Of a stretch of DNA of 64,000 bases, positions 18,581 through 28,635 are shown one piece after another. This DNA comes from Thioclava sp. SK-1 (GTDB lineage Bacteria; Pseudomonadota; Alphaproteobacteria; Rhodobacterales; Rhodobacteraceae): NCBI RefSeq assembly GCF_001705665.1, contig NZ_MDHA01000021.1, forward strand, positions 124,001-188,000, written 5' to 3'. Each line of letters begins with the position of its first letter. Positions within the stretch are counted from its first letter, which is position 1. Position numbers and translations under genes: made by a program. The notes beneath the pieces were generated by a model that was not told the origin of the DNA, made no database searches, and saw nothing but the letters and a program-made list of their open reading frames with translations.

Positions 18581-18629
18581 AAAAAGAACTGTGATGGGTC
18601 CAACTGTGACCCTTTCCCATCACAGTTCT
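18581..18629 (-). terminator. Rho-independent terminator after cheD
   Basis: A perfect 14-bp inverted repeat (18585-18598 with 18616-18629, 17-nt loop). On the minus strand the stem ends CAGTTCT followed by TTTT. It lies 20 bp after the cheD stop and closes the receptor-cheB-cheD transcript. The remaining stretch to the barrel-protein gene (18391-18580) shows no further gene. Confidence 0.8.
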
Positions 18630-18649
18630 ATTACGCAGCCTTACGTAGA

Positions 18650-19177
18650 TCAGAACAATTCAACATCATTCGCAATCGGTTTGGGTGGTGGCCGCACTTC
18701 TTCTGGCAGCTGTGCTTCGCCCAGAAGTTTTTGCCGAGCACGACCTGTGCTTGGCCAAAATTCAACGCGCCGAGCTTGCGTTCCCCCCAAAGACTGGCCG
18801 ACGCACGGAATGCCTTCTTTAGACAAGAAATCCAAAATAAAAGCGCCGTTTTTCTGACCCACATCTGACAGGCCGGCAATCATGCGCCCACCACCAAAGA
18901 CCTTGGCCTTCAGCCGATCACGGCGCGCGCCCATTTTGACAAGGTCATTGATCAAAAGTTCCATCGCGTTCACGCCAAAGCTTGCAGTGTGGGCAAGGCC
19001 GCCTGAACTGTCGGGCAGTAGAAAATGGTTCATACCGCCAACTTGGGCGACCTCATCATACATACAAGTGGCAACACAGGATCCCAATATAGTGGCAATG
19101 GACGTGCTATCTGCGCCGCCGGTCGCATATTCTCCCTGCGATATATGCTTAGGCCGTGGCATGTGTAAGCTGCTCAT
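18650..19177 (-). CDS. cheD: Chemoreceptor glutamine deamidase CheD
   Basis: A 175-residue CheD that deamidates Gln side chains on chemoreceptors, raising the number of methylation sites, and can interact with CheC. IATILGSCVATCMYD holds the catalytic Cys (about C33), and VGGMNHFLLPDSSG holds the catalytic His. KVFGGGRMI and IGQKN-like VGQKNGAFILDFL are also typical. The start codon overlaps the cheB stop by one base (TGATG at 19175-19179), so translation is coupled. A terminator follows. Confidence 0.95.
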   Translation of the reverse strand: MSSLHMPRPKHISQGEYATGGADSTSIATILGSCVATCMYDEVAQVGGMNHFLLPDSSGGLAHTASFGVNAMELLINDLVKMGARRDRLKAKVFGGGRMIAGLSDVGQKNGAFILDFLSKEGIPCVGQSLGGTQARRVEFWPSTGRARQKLLGEAQLPEEVRPPPKPIANDVELF

Positions 19178-20226
19178 CAGAGTGACCGTCCTTTATTAAC
19201 CGACCGCTCTGCGGAGCGCCCACACAAGTCCAAAACTTCTTTTGCGATGTGGCGCAGTGGCAATGCTTTTTCGGCGGCGCCGTTTTCGGCAGCAGCGCGT
19301 GGCATACCATAGACCACACAGGATGCCGCATCCTGCGCCAGACATCGCGCCCCGTTTTTCCGAAGCCGCAACATAGCGTCAGCACCGTCCCGGCCCATTC
19401 CCGTCAACATCACAGAAACAACTTTAGACGCAATCGGCACCGCAGAATCAAAGAGCACTTCGACCGACGGGCGATGCCCATTGCGTTTCTCAGACGCGGA
19501 CAAATGGCATTTTTCAGGATTTCCCGGTCGAACCTCCAGATGATGCGCCCCACCTGGGGCCAGATAGATACTTCCCTGCGCCAGGGGCACACCTTCGCGT
19601 GCCAAGATGATATTAGGCGCGATATTTGATTGCAAACGCCGCGCGAAACTGGCTAGGAAACTTTCTGGCATATGCTGTGTGATCAGCGTTGGCGGACAGT
19701 TCTTCGGAAACCCGGAAAGCACGGTTTCCAACGCGTCAACCCCCCCCGTGGACGATCCGATCAACACGACGCGTCCGTTCCACACAAACCCTTCAGATGG
19801 AACAATCTTACGCCGGTTTCCGGGCAACCGAAGACGCGCATCTGCAGCCATAACCAAGATATCTGGCAGGTTGGCAAAGGCCGCAACCGGGCTTCCGCGC
19901 TGAGGTTTTCCCACGCAGTCAACTGCCCCAAGCGACAACGCCTCTAACGCAGCCGCAGATCCGCGTTGGGTCAGCGTCGAGACCATCACCACCGGTAACG
20001 GACGTAAAGTCATCACCTTTTCAAGGAATTGAAGACCGTTCATACGCGGCATTTCAACATCCAAGGTCAAGACATCGGGTTGTAACGCTTTTATCTTTTC
20101 CCGTGCATCATATGGGTCATGAGCCTCCCCGACCACTTCCAGCCGTGTGTCCCCCGCCAAGCGCGCACGAATAAGCTGCCGGATTGTTGCGGAATCATCC
20201 ACAATCAGGACGCGTTTTGCATTCAT
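19177..20226 (-). CDS. cheB: Protein-glutamate methylesterase CheB
   Basis: 349 residues: a receiver domain (VLIVDDSATIRQLI, acceptor Asp in VLTLDVEMPRMNGLQFLEK near residue 57) joined by a linker to the methylesterase domain. The catalytic triad is visible as Ser in VLIGSSTGGVDALE, His in ITQHMPESF, and Asp in VMLTGMGRDGADAM. It removes methyl groups from receptors and lets the system adapt. It lies 52 bp after the receptor gene and overlaps cheD. CheA, CheW, CheR and CheY genes are not in the window, so the kinase must be encoded elsewhere. Confidence 0.96.
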   Translation of the reverse strand: MNAKRVLIVDDSATIRQLIRARLAGDTRLEVVGEAHDPYDAREKIKALQPDVLTLDVEMPRMNGLQFLEKVMTLRPLPVVMVSTLTQRGSAAALEALSLGAVDCVGKPQRGSPVAAFANLPDILVMAADARLRLPGNRRKIVPSEGFVWNGRVVLIGSSTGGVDALETVLSGFPKNCPPTLITQHMPESFLASFARRLQSNIAPNIILAREGVPLAQGSIYLAPGGAHHLEVRPGNPEKCHLSASEKRNGHRPSVEVLFDSAVPIASKVVSVMLTGMGRDGADAMLRLRKNGARCLAQDAASCVVYGMPRAAAENGAAEKALPLRHIAKEVLDLCGRSAERSVNKGRSL

Positions 20227-20278
20227 CTCAAACTTGTCCTTCTTCGGAAAGAACTATAGCAATACACTTATTTACCGC

Positions 20279-23200
20279 TCAAAAATCTTCCCAGTCATCG
20301 TCCGCCGGAGGCGCCACTTTGACCGCTGTATTTCCCTGCGACACGGGTGTTGAAACCGGGGGTGGTGGCGTGACCACCGCAGGCTTTGCCGGCTGTGTGG
20401 TCTGACGTTTAGGCGTTGGCGCTGACACCACATGACTGCTTAGCTGTGGTGTTTTGAAGTTTCGCATTGCGCTGTTCAGCGCCTGTGCGGACCCGCTAAG
20501 CGAATGGCTAGCCGCCGTCGTCTGTTCAAACATGGCCGCATTTTGCTGCGTGACCTGATCAAGTTGGTTCATTGCAGAGTTGATTTCTGTCAAACCCGAG
20601 GATTGGTCTTTTGAAGAGGCTGCTATTTCAGAAACGCGCCCGGCGATATCAATCATCGACGATAGGATTGTCTCAAGCGCTTTGCCCGCCTGTCCCACCA
20701 GACCAACACCGCGTTGAACCTGATCAGAAGATGCTGAAATTAAGCCGTCAATTTCGCGAGCAGCCTCAGAGGATCGTTGTGCCAGGGCACGAACTTCTGA
20801 CGCCACAACAGCAAATCCACGCCCTGCTTCGCCAGCACGGGCGGCTTCAACACCTGCGTTCAACGCCAACAGATTGGTTTGGAACGCAATGTCATCAATG
20901 ACGCTGATAATGCGCGATATTTTTTGTGAACTTTCAGCAATTTCTCCCATGGCTGCGACGGCCTGCTGCACCACTTGGCCAGAAGTTTCTGCGTTGGAGC
21001 GTGCCTCTCCGACGACGCGATCCGCTTCACCAATACCAACTGCGGAGTTGCCCACTGAAGACGTAAGTTGATCCAGGGCGGCTGCTGTTTCTTCCAGCGT
21101 GGCGGCTTGCTTTTCAGTCCGGCGGCTTAGGTCTTCAGCTGCATTCGAAATTTCGCTGGTCTCATTGTCGATGGTCAATGCGTTTTCAATAACGGTCTGC
21201 ATCGCAGATGCCAGAGTATCGACCGCAGCGTTGTAATCTTGACGAAGCTGTTCGTATTCAGCCTCAAAACGCGCCTCAATCTTGGAACATAGATCGCCCG
21301 ACGACAGAGCTTTCAGACCGATACGGAGAGAGTCCACGACACGGCTTTGGCTTTCCGCAACCGTTTTGCGACGGATTTCCGCAGCTTCGATTTCTTGGCG
21401 TACAGCCGTGACATCCGTACCGATAAAGATGACTTTGACGACATCGCCTTGCAGATCATTTACAGGTGCGATGATCCCTTCTGCGATCGCAAATCGGCCG
21501 TCACCTGCATCAAGGCGCCATAGGCCAGATACAGGAACGCCGGTTTCCACAATTTGTCGTGCCAACTCTTCCATTGTCTCTGGGCGATCCAAAGGAATGG
21601 TGAAGTCAATGAAGGAGCGGCCCAAAAATTCTTCCGCCTGGATGCCAACGGCCTTACAATAGTTTTCGTTGAGCTTGACGGCCGTACCATCAGGGAGCCC
21701 CTCCCCAGTCAATTGCGCCCTATCAAGGGTTTCCACAATCGCCCGCGACATACCGATTTCAGTCATGTCACGCCATTCAACGACATACCCGATCCGGCCT
21801 TCTTCCGGCATCATCACTTCGGACACGGACAATGAGAATTGTGCCGTGCCAATTTTCAAGTTTTCTTCAAGCGGCAGATTCGCACTATCAGACAAAAGCT
21901 GACGGATCCGCGCGCCATTCTTGAAGAATGTCTCAATAGAGCGACCTGCCAAATCAGACGGGTCGAAACCACCATCTAGGGTTCGGAAATCGGCAATCCG
22001 GTCTCGCATCATCTGCGTCATGGCCGGGTTCAAGAATGTGATGCCAAAATCATTATCGGCCATCATCATCGCAGAGGAACCAGAGTTAAACGCCGCACCT
22101 TTTAAAGTAGAATCCCGCGCGGCATCATCTGCAATCGCTAAATCCAGCTGGAACGCGCTTAGAGTCTTCGCCATATCGCCAACCTCGTCCCCGCGTTTCA
22201 AATGTGGGACCTCAAATTCATAATCTTTGCGCGAAATTCGGTGCATTGCGTCACGCAAGGATACTAAGGGACGCGCGACACTGCGTGCCACAAACCACGA
22301 TACAAGCACCAAGACGACAAGCGTCATCGCACCATGCATCAGCATCGCCGTGCCCAGTTCCTGGACCGGCATGAACAGCTCTGCATCATCTTGTTCAACA
22401 ATCAGCGAAAAATCATGATCAAACAGACGAAGCGGACGATAGGCCGCCATTGCGGCCACACCATGTGTGCCGGATTGAATCTCTTGCGAGCCAATTTCTC
22501 CGCGGTTCGCCGCCGAAATCGCCGCGTTTCCCAACAGCACACCCATCACTTTGGCGTCAGGGTCCATTCGCAGGCTATTATGTAAAAGCCCAGCCGAATC
22601 CACAACATAGGCTTGACCGGTTTTCTGCAACCCACGTGGATCTAACAGAATTTCTTCCATAACGTCGGTCGGAATTTCAAATGCTGCTACCCCGCTTGGA
22701 GTTCCGTCGCGCCCCATAATGGGCGATGCCAGAAACACCGAATGACCGGATTTGACTTCTGGATCCGCTATGAAATCAGTCGACGCGATCTGCCCTTCCC
22801 CTAATGTCAGCGCACGCACAACAACGTCATGCAGCGGAGAGTTTTCATTCTCTAACACATTGGTCGCGAAATCTTTGCCCTTGCGCATCGAATAGAATGT
22901 GAAGCCATCAGCCGTCAGCAAGTACATGTCCTGCACCCCCATTTGCTGCGCCGCCTTCACAAAACCAGGATGGTATCGCCCGTGTTGAATGGCATAATTG
23001 CTGCTGACATCCTCCGGGCGATCCAGCTTCCACCGCTCTGACGCCGGGTTAGGATTATCCTCGACAAAAGCTTTCAACAAGAAGTCGCTTGGTTGATCCC
23101 CCAAACGGCGCAAGGCCCCGGACATGTCCTTCATTGCCCGCTGGCTTTGTGCACCCGCGACCGTTGATCCAACATAATTGAGTATATTGTCTTGCCATGT

Positions 23201-23380
23201 CTGTAACGCATCCGCGCGCGTAGAGATCACATGTGCCAGTCGCTCTGTGCTGGCTTCAGCAAGCAAAGCGCGACCATCTCGGTAGGCTTGCACCCCCATC
23301 AAAGTCAGCGCCAAGGTTGCGGTCACAACCAGCAGCAAAGGAAGTTTAATGCCTAGCTTCAGATTTTGGAGAAAATTCAT
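20279..23380 (-). CDS. Methyl-accepting chemotaxis protein with Cache, HAMP and PAS domains
   Basis: About 1033 residues. A transmembrane helix at 13-33 is followed by a large periplasmic domain (about 35-335) with a Cache-like pattern (QDMYLLTADGFTFYSMRKG, FLASPIMGRDG, GQAYVVDSAG), a second helix near 340-360, HAMP, two PAS domains (about 430-680), another HAMP-like segment, and the cytoplasmic signalling hairpin whose tip reads VIDDIAFQTNLLALNAGVEA. The C-terminus ends DDDWEDF, a W-x-x-F tether for CheR and CheB on a Pro-rich linker. The ATG at 23380 is preferred over an upstream TTG. A one-mismatch CtrA box lies 92 bp upstream. Ligand unknown. Confidence 0.93.
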   Translation of the reverse strand: MNFLQNLKLGIKLPLLLVVTATLALTLMGVQAYRDGRALLAEASTERLAHVISTRADALQTWQDNILNYVGSTVAGAQSQRAMKDMSGALRRLGDQPSDFLLKAFVEDNPNPASERWKLDRPEDVSSNYAIQHGRYHPGFVKAAQQMGVQDMYLLTADGFTFYSMRKGKDFATNVLENENSPLHDVVVRALTLGEGQIASTDFIADPEVKSGHSVFLASPIMGRDGTPSGVAAFEIPTDVMEEILLDPRGLQKTGQAYVVDSAGLLHNSLRMDPDAKVMGVLLGNAAISAANRGEIGSQEIQSGTHGVAAMAAYRPLRLFDHDFSLIVEQDDAELFMPVQELGTAMLMHGAMTLVVLVLVSWFVARSVARPLVSLRDAMHRISRKDYEFEVPHLKRGDEVGDMAKTLSAFQLDLAIADDAARDSTLKGAAFNSGSSAMMMADNDFGITFLNPAMTQMMRDRIADFRTLDGGFDPSDLAGRSIETFFKNGARIRQLLSDSANLPLEENLKIGTAQFSLSVSEVMMPEEGRIGYVVEWRDMTEIGMSRAIVETLDRAQLTGEGLPDGTAVKLNENYCKAVGIQAEEFLGRSFIDFTIPLDRPETMEELARQIVETGVPVSGLWRLDAGDGRFAIAEGIIAPVNDLQGDVVKVIFIGTDVTAVRQEIEAAEIRRKTVAESQSRVVDSLRIGLKALSSGDLCSKIEARFEAEYEQLRQDYNAAVDTLASAMQTVIENALTIDNETSEISNAAEDLSRRTEKQAATLEETAAALDQLTSSVGNSAVGIGEADRVVGEARSNAETSGQVVQQAVAAMGEIAESSQKISRIISVIDDIAFQTNLLALNAGVEAARAGEAGRGFAVVASEVRALAQRSSEAAREIDGLISASSDQVQRGVGLVGQAGKALETILSSMIDIAGRVSEIAASSKDQSSGLTEINSAMNQLDQVTQQNAAMFEQTTAASHSLSGSAQALNSAMRNFKTPQLSSHVVSAPTPKRQTTQPAKPAVVTPPPPVSTPVSQGNTAVKVAPPADDDWEDF

Positions 23381-23471
23381 ACAAAGGTCCCCGACCCGCA
23401 AAAACGCAGGCGCAAATGTCGATACGAAGTGCCAGTTCGGCAGCAGCTGGTATGACTATGTCGTGAAGACC

Positions 23472-23504
23472 TGAATTTTCCTTTAAACCGTAAGCAGGTT
23501 TAAA
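23472..23504. promoter_or_regulatory. CtrA-like box and overlapping 8-bp inverted repeat upstream of the receptor
   Basis: TGAA, seven bases, TTAA (23472-23486) matches seven of eight CtrA-box positions. Overlapping it, TTTAAACC and GGTTTAAA flank a 7-bp spacer (23482-23504) in a perfect dyad that reaches the stop codon of the squalene/phytoene synthase family gene. It could be an operator for the receptor gene or a weak terminator-like hairpin, although no T-run follows. Confidence 0.35.
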
Positions 23505-24267
23505 AACGCCCAAAACCCGCGCATAATTTCGCCCAACGCCGCCGGAATTCGGGACCGTCGAAATCATCTTGATGCACGCGGTCGGGCCTTTCATAGATAC
23601 GTCGCAACAGGGGCCGGGTTTCCCAGCCCGTAACCAGCGCATGACGTATATTGCGCGGCAATGACGGAACCTTAGCCGCTTGCAACCGGTCCAGCCCCGC
23701 GCGCGCCAACTCTCCCACCGCCTCTGGTCGACCATCTGGCAGGGGATGACGACCGCGTTCGACCAGGGTCGGCACCGCACGCAACCATGCCGCAAGGCCG
23801 GCTGCCTCACCAAATTGGCGCACACGCGCCTGATACTGCATCGGCGCACCGGCAAGCTGTGCACCAATCCAATATAACGTCCCCGAGGTCCGCCCCAAAT
23901 AGGCCCACAGCGCCGCCTCATCCACAAAGCTTTCAGGCCAGCAATCGGCGCGGCGCGCCTCTGCCAGATCGCGCAATGCCGCCGTATAAGGGCGTAACAC
24001 TGTCAGGGCCGGACCGATGGGATGGGGCGGCACTTCTTCATTTTCTTCAATACGGTCAATGGTATCCACCCACCACTGCAAACGCATTTCGGATACGATC
24101 GGCTCTTTCGACGCCCATGGCGCCCGTGCAATTTCCAAATTTAGCGCATGCAAGGGCCACAGTGTTTCGCGCAGCGCAGGCGGCACAATCATTAACGCCT
24201 CAAACCGTTCAGGCGCGCCCTCTTGAACGGTTTGCGCACAAGCCAACACCGCAGGAGACAAGCTCAT
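23500..24267 (-). CDS. Squalene/phytoene synthase family protein
   Basis: About 255 residues, all-helical. RFEALMIVPPALRETLWPLHALNLEIARA and MRLQWWVDTIDRI resemble the trans-prenyltransferase head-to-head family, but the second Asp-rich motif is not evident (DEAALWAYLGRTSGTLYW instead). It is close to the short alphaproteobacterial relatives of the mitochondrial complex I assembly factor NDUFAF6, so it may not make a terpenoid. The ATG at 24267 overlaps the cimA stop by four bases (ATGA), placing it last in the cysS-cimA operon. Confidence 0.8.
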   Translation of the reverse strand: MSLSPAVLACAQTVQEGAPERFEALMIVPPALRETLWPLHALNLEIARAPWASKEPIVSEMRLQWWVDTIDRIEENEEVPPHPIGPALTVLRPYTAALRDLAEARRADCWPESFVDEAALWAYLGRTSGTLYWIGAQLAGAPMQYQARVRQFGEAAGLAAWLRAVPTLVERGRHPLPDGRPEAVGELARAGLDRLQAAKVPSLPRNIRHALVTGWETRPLLRRIYERPDRVHQDDFDGPEFRRRWAKLCAGFGRF

Positions 24268-25886
24268 TGAACCGCCACCTGATCGCGCAGAAACTTCCAT
24301 TGCACGGCTTCCAGCAGTGCCTCAAACGAGGCATCAACGATATTCGCGCTGACGCCGACAGTGGACCAGCGCCGCCCCTGCGCATCCTCGCTATCAATGA
24401 TAACCCGTGTCACAGCCGCCGTGCCACCCTGGGTGATACGCACCCGGAAATCGACCAGCTTCATCTCATCCACATGCGCCTGATACGGGCCCAGGTCCTT
24501 TTTCAACGCCTGCCACAACGCGTTCACCGGCCCCCGATCATGCCCCTCCTCATCCCAGCTTTCGCTTACCGACAGCATCTGTTCGCCACCGATATTGACG
24601 ATCACCACCGCTTCTGAGGAATTTGCCATCACCCCATGGCCGTTGCGCCGACGTTCAACTGACACGCGATATCGTTCAACCTCGAAGTATTTTGGCAAAG
24701 ACCCAAGCGCACGCCGCGCCACAAGCTCAAAACTTGCCTGCGCGCCATCATAGGCATAACCCATATCTTCACGCTCTTTGATCTGATCCAAAATAAGACC
24801 TAGGCGGTCATCGCCCTTGGCAACCGCGATTCCCATATCTTGCAACCGCGCACGCAGATTGGATTGCCCCGCCTGGTTGGACATAGGGATCAGCCGCGCA
24901 TTACCCACCGTTTCGGGCGGGATATGCTCATAGGTTGAAGGATCTTTCAAAATCGCACTGGCGTGCAGCCCGGCCTTATGGGTAAAGGCCGAAGCCCCCA
25001 CATAAGGGCTGGACCGCAGTGGAACGCGGTTCAAAATATCATCCAGTTTCCGCGACAAACGTGTCAGCCCCGACAACGCCTCTGGCGCCACCTGCAAAGC
25101 AAATTGGCTGGCATAGGGCTCTTTAAGCAGCAGCGTCGGGATCAACGAAATCAGGTTGGCATTGCCGCACCGCTCCCCCAGACCATTCAACGTGCCCTGG
25201 ATCTGGCGCGCACCGGCACGTACCGCAGCCAAGGATCCCGCAACCGCCATCCCGGTATCATCATGGCAATGGATCCCCAGCCGGTCGCCGGGGATGCCAG
25301 CGGCAATCACCGCTGCCGTGATATCATGGATCTGTTCGGGCAAAGTGCCCCCATTCGTATCGCACAGGACCACCCAGCGCGCCCCGCCACGCAAAGCCGC
25401 CAAAACGCATGACAGCGCATATTCCCGGTTCGCGACATAGCCATCAAAGAAATGCTCTGCATCGAACAATGCCTCGCGTCCCTGTGCGACCAGATGCGCG
25501 ACCGAGGCCGAGATATTCTCGATATTTTCCTCCAGCGTGATCCCCAGCGCGGTGGTCACATGATAATCATGGGTTTTTCCCACCAAACAAACCGCTGGCG
25601 TTTTGGCGTTCAAAACACCGGCCAGTACCTCATCATTTTCCGCAGAACGCCCAGCACGCTTGGTCATGCCAAAGGCCGTAAACATGGCGCGAGTCTGTGG
25701 GCGCTGATCGAAGAATTCGCTATCGGTCGGATTTGCGCCCGGCCAGCCCCCCTCGATATAGTCAATGCCGATCATATCAAGCGACTGTGCAATCTGGGTT
25801 TTCTCGGCTGCCGAAAATTGCACACCTTGCGTCTGCTGCCCATCGCGCAGCGTGGTGTCATACAGATACAGACGTTCGCGGTTCAT
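24264..25886 (-). CDS. cimA: (R)-citramalate synthase (LeuA/HMGL family)
   Basis: 540 residues. The N-terminal TIM barrel starts YLYDTTLRDGQQTQGVQFS with the metal-binding Asp and Arg of the HMGL-like family, then DYIEGGWPGANPTD; metal-binding GIHCHDDTGMAV follows. The C-terminal 120 residues are a LeuA-type regulatory domain. This layout and the GGWPGANP sequence mark the citramalate synthase group, which condenses pyruvate and acetyl-CoA for isoleucine synthesis independent of threonine. The ATG at 25886 shares one base with the cysS stop (TGATG). It is the middle gene of an overlapping three-gene operon. Confidence 0.9.
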   Translation of the reverse strand: MNRERLYLYDTTLRDGQQTQGVQFSAAEKTQIAQSLDMIGIDYIEGGWPGANPTDSEFFDQRPQTRAMFTAFGMTKRAGRSAENDEVLAGVLNAKTPAVCLVGKTHDYHVTTALGITLEENIENISASVAHLVAQGREALFDAEHFFDGYVANREYALSCVLAALRGGARWVVLCDTNGGTLPEQIHDITAAVIAAGIPGDRLGIHCHDDTGMAVAGSLAAVRAGARQIQGTLNGLGERCGNANLISLIPTLLLKEPYASQFALQVAPEALSGLTRLSRKLDDILNRVPLRSSPYVGASAFTHKAGLHASAILKDPSTYEHIPPETVGNARLIPMSNQAGQSNLRARLQDMGIAVAKGDDRLGLILDQIKEREDMGYAYDGAQASFELVARRALGSLPKYFEVERYRVSVERRRNGHGVMANSSEAVVIVNIGGEQMLSVSESWDEEGHDRGPVNALWQALKKDLGPYQAHVDEMKLVDFRVRITQGGTAAVTRVIIDSEDAQGRRWSTVGVSANIVDASFEALLEAVQWKFLRDQVAVQ

Positions 25887-27298
25887 CACAGCCCCTCCAG
25901 CTTGGTCGCATCAAAACCCGGCCCGGCCAGCAGCTCCACACCGGCTTTCGACATGCGCACCTCTACGCCTGCTGCCAGCAGGGCTTGTTTCATCGCATCG
26001 ACGGGGGCGAAATCCTTGGTTTCCATTGCAGTGGCCCGCAGGGCCGCAAGCCGCGCAGACAGCGCGGACAGCGCGGACGGATCGACATCGTCGCCCTTCG
26101 CCCAGTTGCCCATACCATCTTCCAACAACCCCAATAGCGCAGCAGAGGCTTTCAGCTCTGCCGGATCAGTCAGCGCATGCAGCGCCGCAATGGCGCCCGC
26201 CGTGTTTACGTCATCAACCAGCGCAGCGATAACAGAGGGCGCCGCGCTTGGGGCGGGTTCGATGCCCGCCACGAGCGCCCGCCACTTACGCAACGTCGCC
26301 TCCGCTTGGCGCGCCTTTTCAGCCGTCCAATCCATTGGCTTGGAATAATGCGTCTGCAAAAAGACAAAGCGGATCACTTCGCCAGGCACGCCCTGATCCA
26401 GCAAATCACGCACGGTAAAGAAGTTGCCCAATGATTTGGACATCTTCTTCCCTTCCACTTGCAGCATCTCGTTATGCACCCAGTACCGCGCAAATTCACC
26501 TGTGGGATGGGCACAGCAGCTTTGGGCCACTTCGTTTTCATGATGCGGGAATTGCAGATCGATCCCGCCGCCATGGATATCAAAGCTGTCACCCAACAGC
26601 TCATAGCTCATGGCAGAGCATTCAATATGCCAGCCCGGACGTCCCCGCCCCCATGGGCTGTCCCAGCCGGGCAATTCCCCATCCGACGGTTTCCACAAAA
26701 CGAAATCCATCGGATCTTCTTTATAGGGCGCAACCTCAACCCGCGCCCCGGCGATCATATCATCAACCGAGCGCCCTGACAGCCGGCCATATTCGGAATA
26801 CGAGCGCACGCGAAACAGCACATGCCCGTCCTTGGCATAGGCATGGCCTGCCGCAATCAACCCTGCGATCATCTTAATCATCGCGCCGATATAGGCGGTC
26901 GCACGGGGTTCATGATCGGGGCGCGCCGCCCCCAGCGCATCCATATCCGCGTGATACCATGCGATGGTTTCTTCGGTGCGCGCGGCGATCAACTCTTCCA
27001 ACGTGCCACTTGCCCCTGCTTCGCGGCGCGCCAATGCGGTGGCGTTGATCTTATCATCCACATCCGTAAAATTACGCACATAGGTGACATGATCCGCCCC
27101 ATAGACATGGCGCAACAAGCGATTCAGAACATCAAACACGACCACCGGGCGGGCATTGCCCAAATGCGCCCGGTCATAAACCGTGGGCCCACACAGATAA
27201 ATCTGCACATCCTTGGGATCAATCGGAGCAAAATCTTCAACCTTGCGCGTCATCGTATTGCGCAAACGAATCTGCGGCGCAGCGGCGGTATCGGTCAT
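25886..27298 (-). CDS. cysS: Cysteinyl-tRNA synthetase
   Basis: A 470-residue class I synthetase. The zinc ligand Cys and HIGH-like motif appear as [18 protein letters not shown] near residue 35, and the KMSKS loop as [12 protein letters not shown] near residue 275. [13 protein letters not shown] carries the other zinc ligands. The enzyme charges tRNA-Cys. It is the first gene of the cysS-cimA-squalene synthase-like operon, with one-base and four-base overlaps downstream. The upstream 288 bp separate it from a divergently transcribed hydrolase-like gene. Confidence 0.96.
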   Translation of the reverse strand: MTDTAAAPQIRLRNTMTRKVEDFAPIDPKDVQIYLCGPTVYDRAHLGNARPVVVFDVLNRLLRHVYGADHVTYVRNFTDVDDKINATALARREAGASGTLEELIAARTEETIAWYHADMDALGAARPDHEPRATAYIGAMIKMIAGLIAAGHAYAKDGHVLFRVRSYSEYGRLSGRSVDDMIAGARVEVAPYKEDPMDFVLWKPSDGELPGWDSPWGRGRPGWHIECSAMSYELLGDSFDIHGGGIDLQFPHHENEVAQSCCAHPTGEFARYWVHNEMLQVEGKKMSKSLGNFFTVRDLLDQGVPGEVIRFVFLQTHYSKPMDWTAEKARQAEATLRKWRALVAGIEPAPSAAPSVIAALVDDVNTAGAIAALHALTDPAELKASAALLGLLEDGMGNWAKGDDVDPSALSALSARLAALRATAMETKDFAPVDAMKQALLAAGVEVRMSKAGVELLAGPGFDATKLEGL

Positions 27299-27586
27299 GG
27301 GTCAGGCTCCCGTGGCGTCGGTCCCCTGCATCCGGCTGCCGTGCGGCGGTCCTTGGATGGTTATCGCACAGAATTGCATGAACCGGACCGCCTGACACAT
27401 GTCAGCCGATAATGCAGCAAATCGAATTGGTGGCGGTCGGTCTCATGCGCCCGTCATATCGCGCCGCGCGATACATGTGAAGCAAGAAACGCGCCTGAAG
27501 TGGCTCGACATTCGGCGCCACAGACACGACACTGACCTTCGTGTATTTCACCAGCCCTATCTTTCCCGTTTTCAGTGAGCATATTT
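27299..27586. promoter_or_regulatory. Divergent intergenic region, cysS and hydrolase-like gene
   Basis: 288 bp between two divergent genes, so it should hold both promoters. I see no clear -35/-10 pair, dyad of note or structured leader. No T-box would be expected in this lineage, and none is seen. Confidence 0.3.
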
Positions 27587-28528
27587 ATGGCCGACACCAC
27601 CGCCCCGCCTTGTTTCAAGGATGTCACTGCCAAAGCCAAACGTGATGGTGGGTTTTGTTTGGAAATGGCCCATCATGCGCTGGCCTATTTGCCCGGTAAC
27701 GGCGCGGCGGGGAAGAATTTGGTTGTCACCTTCGGCAATCTTGCAACCTATCGCGCAGGTGGGCCGCAATGGCCTTGGGCATATAAGTTGCTGGCTGAAC
27801 AGGGCTGGTCGGTTCTGGGTGTAATCAATCAACGTGGTGACTGGTGGCGCGACCGCGCCTTGCTGACCGCCCTGACACGGCTGCGAAATGCCGGGTTCTA
27901 TGACCGGTTCTTGCGTGTCTCAACCTATGGAGCGTCAATGGGGGGATATGGCGCTTTGGCGTTTGGTGCCGTCATACCCAACGCGCATGCAGTCTGTTTT
28001 GCACCACAATCCTCTTTGGACCCCTGCGATGTGCCCTTTGAGACCCGTTATACGCGGGGCTTTGAAAAAGGCGATTGGTCACTGCCATTTTCGGATGCAG
28101 CCAGTGCCCTGCCGCATCTGCGCCGCGCAACGATTTTCTATGACCCGTTTCAACAACTGGACAAGGCCCATATCAACCGGCTTCGCGGACCGAATGTCAC
28201 GCTGTATCCGCTGCGCCATATAGGCCATGTGATGCCACCAATCCTGAAACGCATGGGGGTTTTAAAATCTGTGGCCATCCGCGCGCTATCGGAAACGCTG
28301 ACCCGGCAGGAACTGGCGCAGATGATGCGCGCACGGCGCAATCTGGGCCGCTATCATGAAATGATGCTGCATAACGCCTTGGCACGGGGGCATTTCGACC
28401 TTGGGATCAATGCCATCGACCACACGCGGCGTGAGCTTTTTGATCATTGGCGCGTCAAGGGCATGCGCCGGAAACTGCGTGAAGGGCGGATGGACGCGAA
28501 ACAACGCAAAAAGCGCAGCGAAGGCTAA
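27587..28528 (+). CDS. Alpha/beta-hydrolase-like protein, copy A of a three-member family in this window
   Basis: About 313 residues, no signal peptide. A strand NLVVTFGN precedes GWSVLGVINQRGDWW, then the nucleophile elbow STYGASMGGYGALAF with Ser near residue 117. Probable acid and His positions are IFYDPFQQLDKAH and LRHIGHVMPP. The C-terminus is helical and basic (DAKQRKKRSEG). The same pattern recurs in the C-terminal domain of the protein at 52277-54502 and in 58220-59152, so a dedicated family is present. Enzymatic reaction and substrate are unknown. GTG at 27575 is an alternative start; neither has a strong ribosome site. Confidence 0.75.
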   Translation: MADTTAPPCFKDVTAKAKRDGGFCLEMAHHALAYLPGNGAAGKNLVVTFGNLATYRAGGPQWPWAYKLLAEQGWSVLGVINQRGDWWRDRALLTALTRLRNAGFYDRFLRVSTYGASMGGYGALAFGAVIPNAHAVCFAPQSSLDPCDVPFETRYTRGFEKGDWSLPFSDAASALPHLRRATIFYDPFQQLDKAHINRLRGPNVTLYPLRHIGHVMPPILKRMGVLKSVAIRALSETLTRQELAQMMRARRNLGRYHEMMLHNALARGHFDLGINAIDHTRRELFDHWRVKGMRRKLREGRMDAKQRKKRSEG

Positions 28529-28606
28529 ACACCGCACGCCCGCATGCGCGCCACCACCACCCGCGTGGAAAACCCCACACAGGCCGCATAAACACTCGGG
28601 CCGCAT

Positions 28607-28630
28607 AAAAAAGCGCCCCAAGGGGCGCTT
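28607..28630 (-). terminator. Rho-independent terminator after alaS and the DUF1330 gene
   Basis: A 9-bp stem AAGCGCCCC with GGGGCGCTT, two-base loop (28611-28630), followed on the minus strand by a run of T from 28612 to 28607. It lies 5 bp past the DUF1330 stop. The tiny loop is unusual but pairs can open to a 4-base loop. Confidence 0.8.
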
Positions 28631-28635
28631 TCATA

